NCBI GenBank assembly: GCA_002412555.1
Contig: DHVH01000173.1
Location: 1-12,683 of the forward strand
From: Marinilabiliaceae bacterium UBA5213
GTDB lineage: Bacteria > Bacteroidota > Bacteroidia > Bacteroidales > Marinilabiliaceae
Length of the DNA stretch: 12,683 nt
Direction of reading: 5' to 3'
This document shows positions 1 through 5,165 of this stretch, piece after piece. Numbering within the stretch: position 1 is the stretch's first letter; each line of letters begins with the position of its first letter. Both the position numbers and the translations under genes were made by a program. The notes below the pieces were generated by a model that saw nothing but the letters and a program-made list of their open reading frames with translations, was not told the DNA's origin and made no database searches.

Positions 1-285
1 TACATCATGTTTGATGGCATCAACGACACAGCCGCCCACGTCAAGGGCATCACCAAATTGCTCAACGGCTTGCGCTGCCGTTTGAACCTCATCAAATTCC
101 ACCCCATTCCGGACTCTCCCTTGCGTGGTACGCCACACGATAAAATGGTTTGGTTCAGCGAGCAACTCAGCAAAAAGGGCCTCACCACCACCATCCGCCG
201 CTCACGTGGTGAAGACATATATGCCGCCTGCGGACTACTCTCCACCAAAGAACTGGTAAAAAAGGATGAGGACAAGGATTATTAG
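1..285 (+). CDS. rlmN: RlmN, 23S rRNA (adenine-2503-C2)-methyltransferase, C-terminal part
   Basis: C-terminal ~94 residues of the radical-SAM enzyme that methylates C2 of A2503 in 23S rRNA, and in many bacteria A37 of some tRNAs. It acts in the cytoplasm. The frame is open at base 1 and ends at TAG 283-285. Family hallmarks visible: 'YIMFDGIND' at the left edge, 'RLNLIKFHPIP', and the closing 'SRGEDIYAACG' block. The Cys in that block (codon 229-231) is the conserved methyl-carrying cysteine of RlmN/Cfr enzymes. The radical-SAM CxxxCxxC cluster lies off the window. RlmN is favoured over Cfr because of the sequence and the chromosomal setting. The last residues (KKDEDKDY) are a non-conserved tail, and the stop codon is the first three bases of an 8-bp repeat array, so the gene end has probably been reshaped by that repeat. 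Confidence 0.93.
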   Translation, partial: YIMFDGINDTAAHVKGITKLLNGLRCRLNLIKFHPIPDSPLRGTPHDKMVWFSEQLSKKGLTTTIRRSRGEDIYAACGLLSTKELVKKDEDKDY

Positions 286-321
286 GTTATTAGGTCGAGA
301 GGTCATGAGGCAATAGGTTGA
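283..321 (+). repeat. Left array of 8-bp repeat, five units, reverse orientation
   Basis: Five degenerate units of consensus TAGGTYGA: TAGGTTAT, TAGGTCGA, GAGGTCAT, GAGGCAA (one base short) and TAGGTTGA. The consensus is the reverse complement of the units at 471-534. The first three bases are the rlmN stop codon. Units were read by eye from the regular 8-nt spacing of AGG. Confidence 0.75.
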
Positions 322-324
322 GGG

Positions 325-361
325 GCAAGCGAAGCATAATCCCACGAAGCGGGAGGATTGC
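325..361. repeat. GC-rich fold with a repeated CGAAGC between the two arrays
   Basis: The stretch starts GCAA (325-328) and ends TTGC (358-361). Inside, AATCC (338-342) can pair with GGATT (355-359), or alternatively TCCC (340-343) with GGGA (351-354). CGAAGC occurs twice, at 330-335 and 345-350. It lies exactly between the left 8-bp array and the terminator. No coding potential was seen. It looks like part of a composite intergenic repeat element, but whether other copies exist cannot be told from this window. Confidence 0.4.
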
Positions 362-386
362 ATACTTAGACGGAACAACAACATAC

Positions 387-424
387 AAAAAATACGACTT
401 AGAAATTCTAAGTCGTATTTTTTT
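387..424. terminator. Bidirectional rho-independent terminator between rlmN and the GH16 gene
   Basis: Perfect 14-bp arms AATACGACTTAGAA (391-404) and TTCTAAGTCGTATT (406-419) are separated by one base, so in practice a ~11-bp stem with a small loop. A run of A precedes it and a run of T follows (418-424), giving a U-tract on both strands. It sits between convergent genes and fits termination of both rlmN (+) and the glucanase (-). Confidence 0.85.
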
Positions 425-470
425 ATTCTTACTAAAGGATTGCGGGCCATCTTCCCCTTTTCCTACCCTA

Positions 471-534
471 TCAACCTCTCAACCTATCGACCTCTCAACC
501 TATCGACCTCTCAACCTCTCAACCTCTCAACCTA
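471..534 (+). repeat. Right array of 8-bp repeat, eight tandem units
   Basis: Eight exact 8-nt units of consensus TC[A/G]ACCT[C/A]: TCAACCTC, TCAACCTA, TCGACCTC, TCAACCTA, TCGACCTC, TCAACCTC, TCAACCTC, TCAACCTA. It ends 8 nt before the glucanase stop codon at 543-545. It runs opposite to the array at 283-321, so a transcript across the spacer could form a long imperfect stem around the terminator. Similar repeats produce spurious 'LSTSQPLN'-like translations in many Bacteroidota genomes. Confidence 0.9.
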
Positions 535-542
535 TCCCCCAC

Positions 543-3215
543 CTATTTCACAATAAGCTTGAAAGTATTACCATCGATCTCAACAATGTAAAGCCCTTTG
601 CTCAGACCGGACACGTCAAATTGCACCTCTCCGTTTAAGGCCACTTGAGAAGCCACCTTAACACCGGTGATGTTGTACAGATTAACCACCTTACCGACCA
701 CAGTTTTCACAAAAACAGTATTCTGTGCAGGATTTGGGAAAATCTCTAATACATCTTCCAAGTCTTCCCTTATAGTGGTGGCACCTGCCAACCCAAAATT
801 AACATCATCCAAATATACTATTGTGGCAAGTGTTCCGGTTCCAATACTGCCCATTTCAAAAACCAGTTTTCCAATCACCTCAACATTTTCTTTTGAAATA
901 TTGAGGGAGAATTCCTGCCAATCAGTCGTAAGGTCGAATCTGGCCGGATCCATAAAGGGTACAAACCAAGGGCTAACATCCAATCCTTTACCAAGATTGA
1001 CATTGATGGAACGGGCATTATCGGCACGGGCTCTAAAAGTCAGCCTATATTCGCCATCGGGTATAGACATGTTATCTTTAAAAAATTGCACTGAGTGAGC
1101 AGCCCAGCCGGCTTGCGATATGGTAACGGCTGCCAAATAATCTTCAGAGAAGGCAACACTTCCTGCTCCCCCATCTCCAAACCACGAATCCCAACCTTGC
1201 GTATCCGGAACTATTGGATCCACGATGTCACCATCCGATAGATTTGGGTTGTCAGGCTGAGTTTCTGAAACGGTCAATATAATATCATCAAAAGCTATAT
1301 CAGAAATAGAATTACTAGTCCCGGATGATGTAGCTGAAAAAGGCACACCTACAAAAGAAAGATCCAATCCCGCAGCTACCATTGGTGCAATGGGCACAGA
1401 GACTCTGTGCCATTCACCATCTCTTAAAAATCCAACAGGATCGCTTCCAACAGCAAATTGAAACACGCCTTTTTGGCTACCCGCAGCACCTTCGATGGCG
1501 ACTGCAAAGGTTTCTTGCGATGAGGTTTTTACAGAGAAAGACAGGTATCCATTGGCAAAATGACTCAGATCATAGCCTTTGTTGTCGTGAATACCAAAAC
1601 CCCACCAGTCTTTTGCCCCCGTCGATTTAAAGGCCAGAACATCATTCCCATCATAAGAGGAGGAAGCAATTGCACCCAAAGTGCCGTCCCATATATAGAT
1701 ATGGCCGTCCACATCATCAATCAATAACTTGGTTGTCACATTAGGATTCTCAGTAAAGAGTCCATAATAATCAGCCTCAATTTTATATTCCGGTAATACC
1801 AAAGCGGCATTTCTATCAGGATTTAGTGCGCTGTTAGCCACATCCGCTGAAGATACAGAGTAATAAATATCATCCACCAAAATATTCTCGATAGCGCCAT
1901 CGCCTCCCAACATAAATACATTGGTGGCGGCCGACAGGTTAAGCCCTTGGCCTACAAGATCAGCAATGGGAATACTTATTTGCTGCCATTCGCCATTACG
2001 CTGAAAACCATAAGGATCACTTCCATTATTGAAATTTATACGACCTTCAGTTTCATTGGCGCTACCTACCCCTACCCAAAAATTATTGGTGGCAGAAGTT
2101 CTCATGGCAAATTTTAAATACCCTGTATTGTAATGAGACAAGTCAATCCCACTGGAAGCATTAACACCAAAACCAAACCATGTCCTTGAACCGGGGGCGT
2201 AAAAAGCCAATACATCCTCTCCGTCGTATGAAGGAGCTTCCTCAATTGCGAACAATGAACCATCCCATATTTGAACCGAATGAGCTATGTCATCAATTAC
2301 AAAACGATCTGTAATAGATGGATTTTCAGTAAAAATTCCGAAATGATCTGAAGTTGGCGGCGGAGCCGGTGCTGTTACCACTAAATCACCTACACCTTCT
2401 TGTTGATAAACACGAATATAATCCACATACATTTTTGCAGGAAAAGGTGCGCTAATATTATTAGGGTTGGTAATGCCAGGAAAAGAACCTCCTACAGCCA
2501 AATTCAGAATGAAATAATGTGGCCAGTCACGAAACTCCTCAGCATCAGCTCCTGTTATATCCATGGCAAAATAAGGAGTAGCGACATCGTTGAAATGCAT
2601 CTCAATGCGCGTAGGGGTCCAAGTGAGTGTAAACGTGTTATATTCATACAAAGAGGCGCCTACAGGAGCAGTCCATTGAGGACCATATCCGGCATAATTT
2701 CCCTGATGCTCCCAGTGCAATGCGCCATTCATGGTTCGCTCCTGAGTGCCGGCCGCAATACCTTCGGCGTGACCGCCTTCTAATATGTCTATCTCACCAC
2801 TGGCAGGCCATCCCTTTTGGGTACCCAGCATCCAAAACGCCGGCCACAGGCCGTTTTCTAGGACCGGTAGCTTAATGCGGGCTTCGATTTTACCAAACTG
2901 AACGCCTACTTTACCGCGTGTCTGAATACGTCCGGATGTAAACTGATAGCCGTTGACAGCTTCTTTCTTAGCTGTAATAATTAAGGCATTACCACCTTCT
3001 CCGTCGGGACCCACGGCCACATTGTCTGATTGATAGTATTGTAATTCAGCATTTGCTCCTGTGTTCCAGATGCCCACGCCAGTATCATAGTTCCAAACAT
3101 CAGTGTTCAATTCAGTTCCATTGAAATCTTCTTGCCAAACCAGTTCGTATTCCTGAGAAAACAATCCGCTCGCACCAATAATGAGAAACAGAAAAATTAA
3201 GTAATTCTTTTTCAT
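543..3215 (-). CDS. Secreted GH16 beta-glucanase (laminarinase-like) with tandem accessory modules and T9SS sorting domain
   Basis: Predicted endo-beta-1,3(4)-glucanase, 890 aa, exported by Sec and then the type IX secretion system. A signal peptide covers residues 1-20 (LFS/QEY). The GH16 domain is ~24-271: 'WPAFWMLG' (124-131), then catalytic 'GEIDILEGGH' with nucleophile E141, D143 and acid/base E146 in the ExDxxE form of laminarinase-type GH16, and a closing 'YVDYIRVYQQ'. After a Pro-rich linker come two homologous modules at ~289-453 and ~482-649, sharing FTENP, IWDG, SYDG-DVLAF, GFG, DLSH, GSDP-GF and GEW. A CBM4/9-like beta-sandwich (~673-806) follows, then a type A sorting domain (~823-890) starting 'LEIFPNPAQN' and ending 'LIVK'. 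The ATG follows an AT-rich leader without a clear Shine-Dalgarno sequence. It is monocistronic by appearance. Substrate is inferred from the GH16 subtype and could be mixed-linkage glucan. Confidence 0.93.
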   Translation of the reverse strand: MKKNYLIFLFLIIGASGLFSQEYELVWQEDFNGTELNTDVWNYDTGVGIWNTGANAELQYYQSDNVAVGPDGEGGNALIITAKKEAVNGYQFTSGRIQTRGKVGVQFGKIEARIKLPVLENGLWPAFWMLGTQKGWPASGEIDILEGGHAEGIAAGTQERTMNGALHWEHQGNYAGYGPQWTAPVGASLYEYNTFTLTWTPTRIEMHFNDVATPYFAMDITGADAEEFRDWPHYFILNLAVGGSFPGITNPNNISAPFPAKMYVDYIRVYQQEGVGDLVVTAPAPPPTSDHFGIFTENPSITDRFVIDDIAHSVQIWDGSLFAIEEAPSYDGEDVLAFYAPGSRTWFGFGVNASSGIDLSHYNTGYLKFAMRTSATNNFWVGVGSANETEGRINFNNGSDPYGFQRNGEWQQISIPIADLVGQGLNLSAATNVFMLGGDGAIENILVDDIYYSVSSADVANSALNPDRNAALVLPEYKIEADYYGLFTENPNVTTKLLIDDVDGHIYIWDGTLGAIASSSYDGNDVLAFKSTGAKDWWGFGIHDNKGYDLSHFANGYLSFSVKTSSQETFAVAIEGAAGSQKGVFQFAVGSDPVGFLRDGEWHRVSVPIAPMVAAGLDLSFVGVPFSATSSGTSNSISDIAFDDIILTVSETQPDNPNLSDGDIVDPIVPDTQGWDSWFGDGGAGSVAFSEDYLAAVTISQAGWAAHSVQFFKDNMSIPDGEYRLTFRARADNARSINVNLGKGLDVSPWFVPFMDPARFDLTTDWQEFSLNISKENVEVIGKLVFEMGSIGTGTLATIVYLDDVNFGLAGATTIREDLEDVLEIFPNPAQNTVFVKTVVGKVVNLYNITGVKVASQVALNGEVQFDVSGLSKGLYIVEIDGNTFKLIVK

Positions 3216-3261
3216 ATTATAATGAGTTTTAATATCGCCTAAAATGAATTTACTTTTAAAA

Positions 3262-3295
3262 TAAAGATAGGCGAAAGTGAAAATTTAGTTGCCAA
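3262..3295 (-). promoter_or_regulatory. Possible promoter of the GH16 gene
   Basis: On the minus strand, TATCTTTA (3269-3262) matches seven of the eight positions allowed by the Bacteroidota -7 element TAnnTTTG. TTG (3295-3293) lies 23 nt upstream as a possible -33 element. The predicted leader would be about 40 nt. The spacing is at the long end of what is usual, so this is tentative. Confidence 0.35.
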
Positions 3296-3298
3296 AAA

Positions 3299-3320
3299 TG
3301 AAATGTTTTAAAACGTTTCA
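3299..3320. promoter_or_regulatory. Palindromic operator-like site upstream of the GH16 gene
   Basis: A 22-bp near-perfect palindrome (one mismatched pair) begins TGAAA and ends TTTCA. Overlapping it, 3308-3321 reads TTAAAACGTTTCAA, a 14-mer centred on CG with one mismatched pair, which is the usual shape of LacI/GalR-family operators. It lies just upstream of the possible -33 element and 84-105 nt before the GH16 ATG, a position that suits either activation or repression. No LacI-family gene is in the window. Confidence 0.4.
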
Positions 3321-3418
3321 AAATTAGCCTTTAGTGTTAACAAACCCTAAACTCCCTGTTCACATAAAACTCTGTCAACCGCAAACACAACTCACAAAAA
3401 CCTCATCAAAATCAAAAC

Positions 3419-3928
3419 TTACTTACCGAATCTCAGACCAACCGACAAATCAATCCGGCTCAGGCTTTCGTATTCATCATTATCAAGCTCAACACTTTCA
3501 GTAGTGAAACCATCGGTCCAATCATATTTTGTTAAAGTGCCAGTTATCATGGAAACCTGAACTCCCAACGAAAGATTCTCAGAAAGACCAAAGTCATACC
3601 CCAAATCAAAAACAAGTCCGATGGTATTTCCGGTCATTTTATACTTATCAATTATAACTTTATCATTAGAATACCCTATATACCCCAAGGCCATATTCAT
3701 CAAAAAAGCGTTGCGCTTATCATGAGCCATTATTCTTGTTGTGAAAGCCGGGCCAATAAAGAAAACACTCACATCATCACTCATTGACCCGTAACTTCTT
3801 GACCCATCAGCATTGTCCCGGTATATATTACTCAAACTATTAGATGATTTAAACAAGCCAAATTTCAAACCAGCTCCAATCGGTTCGTTTAAAAAATAGG
3901 TCAGGTCTGCACCCAACTGAGTCCATCC
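3419..3928 (-). pseudogene. 3' fragment of an outer-membrane beta-barrel protein gene
   Basis: About 165 residues of alternating amphipathic strands, ending in the barrel-type C-terminus 'LSVGLRFGK' with a Phe near the end. This resembles small Bacteroidota outer-membrane beta-barrel proteins. The frame is open from 3928, just after a TAA at 3931-3929, and the only start available near its head is TTG at 3916, within the end of the upstream lipoprotein frame. There is no signal peptide, and the first strands expected of such barrels are missing. The reading frame picks up where the lipoprotein frame stops, in another phase, as expected if a deletion removed the lipoprotein 3' end, the spacer and the barrel 5' end. 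It is unlikely to give a functional exported barrel. The alternative is a TTG-started cytoplasmic peptide, which makes little sense for this fold. Confidence 0.7.
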
Positions 3929-4458
3929 TTATCGATATGAAGCGTTGTTTTATAATTGCTTTTTACCCGATAAATGACCGAGTCGCCAAGAAACAAGTCA
4001 TAACCAACTATGGAACCTACCCCGCCATAGCGATACACATTTAATATGGCGTAATCTACATCCAAAACAACTTCCTCTTCCATATCCTCCAAAAGACTCT
4101 CAATATTTTCTACCCTTAAAATCTGGGCTTTAAGTCGGTGACAGGAACTTCCTAAAGCAGTTGGTGGCTTGTGCTCAATAATTTTAAGGACATTCCCTCC
4201 AGCTTTTCTGGCCTCAAGTCTGGCCTTCTCCAAAACAAGTTCATAGCCGCAATCCATGGTTAATCCGGCGTCACCAATTTTTACTTCGCCAAGCAGTTCG
4301 AATGCCTCAGGCCCTGGCTGATCCATTCCAATTACAACAATCTCCTCCCTGTAATCCAGAGGTTCATAATTGGTGCTGATACTCGAAGAAACCTTGGGAC
4401 TGCAAGCATTTAAAACAAACAGTCCTACAACCAACAGTAGTCCGCAATTCATTTTCAT
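3901..4458 (-). pseudogene. Lipoprotein gene, probably truncated at its 3' end by a deletion
   Basis: Encodes 185 aa from ATG 4458. A TTG seven codons upstream is possible, but the lipoprotein signal fits the ATG. Lipobox LNAC has its Cys at residue 19, so the product would be a membrane-anchored lipoprotein. The body has a conserved-looking block 'VGDAG-like / CGYELVLEKARLEARKAGGN / SSCHRLKAQILRV', a style seen in a widespread Bacteroidota lipoprotein family of unknown function. Near the end comes 'YKTTLHIDKDG', then an abrupt 'LSWVQT' and TGA at 3903-3901, where the sequence of the following barrel fragment begins in another phase. I read the last few residues as junction sequence. It may still be expressed as a shortened lipoprotein. 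Function unknown. Confidence 0.6.
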
Positions 4459-4537
4459 GGCTAAGTAGTTAAAATTCAATATTTGGGTTAATTATAAAAA
4501 TCTATGCTTGTGTATTAAAAATGATTATTGCCGATCA

Positions 4538-5048
4538 TCAAAACATATGCATGCCCTTCCTCACCCGCTCATGGCGGTCATTATCCCACTCCCGGCGACT
4601 CTTTTGTTTATTCATTTGCTTAATTTCCTTATTCAATTTGTCTTTATCCACCTTAATTTCAACAACAGGTAACTCTTCAAGTTCTAATGGAGGCAGGACT
4701 ATCGAGTCCTCCTCTTCCTTTAATAGGAAATAGGCATTTAGCTTGTCAATATTTTGAGCATTTTTGAGCACTTCAGCTTCGAAAACTACTGAATTGAAGA
4801 TCATTGTCCTTGAAACCACGCAATTCAAACTGGCGATCCTCAACAAAAAGCAAACAATAATCAACATCATTTTCAAGAAAGTCTGTAAAAAGGAGGAAGT
4901 GACGCAATTCATCACTGTCAATAGTATCTCCAACGACAGAGTGAAGTTGGTAAATCGTCTTTTGACTCTGGAGGGTAAAACTAAAGAGAATAAAAAAAAG
5001 ACAAAAAGTTGAAAAATGGGTTAGTTTGTTCGTGAAAGAAGTTTTCAT
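4538..5048 (-). pseudogene. Small exported protein of unknown function, split by a 1-nt frameshift
   Basis: From ATG 5048 the frame encodes a signal peptide (hydrophobic 'FCLFFILFSFTLQS', residues ~14-27) and mature sequence 'KTIYQLHSVVGDTIDSDELRHFLLF' (with the region starting QLHSVVGDTID), then runs to a stop at 4775-4773. The +1 phase continues without a stop to 4538 with a charged, low-complexity tail ('LNAYFLLKEEEDSIVLPP', Lys-rich 'DKDKLNKEIKQMNKQK'). The join is near 4785-4792, after codons for 'LQFSSF'. Removing one base there (for example the C after TTTT) gives a continuous 169-aa protein 'LQFSSF-EAEVLKN'. The VVGDTID motif recalls a Bacteroidota family of unknown function. The frameshift is either a real mutation or a sequencing error at a short homopolymer. 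No homologous domain with known activity was recognised. Confidence 0.65.
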
Positions 5049-5103
5049 ATAGGTCGTTTTTAAGGTATTTAAATAAAATCCTTTAACAAGATTTAGTGCA
5101 ATC

Positions 5104-5142
5104 AATAAAGCGGATCCAAATTAATAAAGAATCCGCTTTATT
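5104..5142 (-). terminator. Inverted repeat downstream of the GH97 gene, likely terminator
   Basis: Perfect 12-bp arms AATAAAGCGGAT (5104-5115) and ATCCGCTTTATT (5131-5142) with a 15-nt loop, starting 23 nt after the GH97 stop codon. The stem holds a GCGG core. The downstream T-run on the minus strand is short (CTTTATTGATT), so it may act as a terminator or as a 3'-end stabilising hairpin. Confidence 0.6.
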
Positions 5143-5165
5143 GTACACTCCACCTGAAAATAATT

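Noticed and set aside
235..450. Minus-strand open frame over the rlmN end and terminator
   Set aside because: It crosses the terminator hairpin and overlaps rlmN antisense, with no protein-like pattern.
471..534. Possible CRISPR array from the tandem repeats
   Set aside because: Units are 8 nt and directly adjacent with no unique spacers, so this is a simple tandem repeat.
318..638. Open frame on the plus strand through the 8-bp array with 'STSQPIDLST'-like translation
   Set aside because: Its sequence is the repeat read in frame plus the antisense of the glucanase 3' end. Such frames are a known artefact of these repeats.
667..1098. Plus-strand frames antisense to the GH16 gene (also 2400-2783)
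   Set aside because: They mirror the strongly supported GH16 modules on the other strand and have no recognisable domains.
4773..4800. Programmed ribosomal frameshift instead of a mutation in the small exported protein gene
   Set aside because: No classic slippery heptamer and no clear stimulating hairpin were seen around the join, so a plain indel or sequencing error is simpler.
4049..5105. Frame extending upstream of ATG 5048 to 5105 and of ATG 4458 to 4479
   Set aside because: The upstream extension at 5105 runs into the GH97 terminator hairpin, and the one at 4479 needs a TTG start. The signal peptides fit the internal ATGs.
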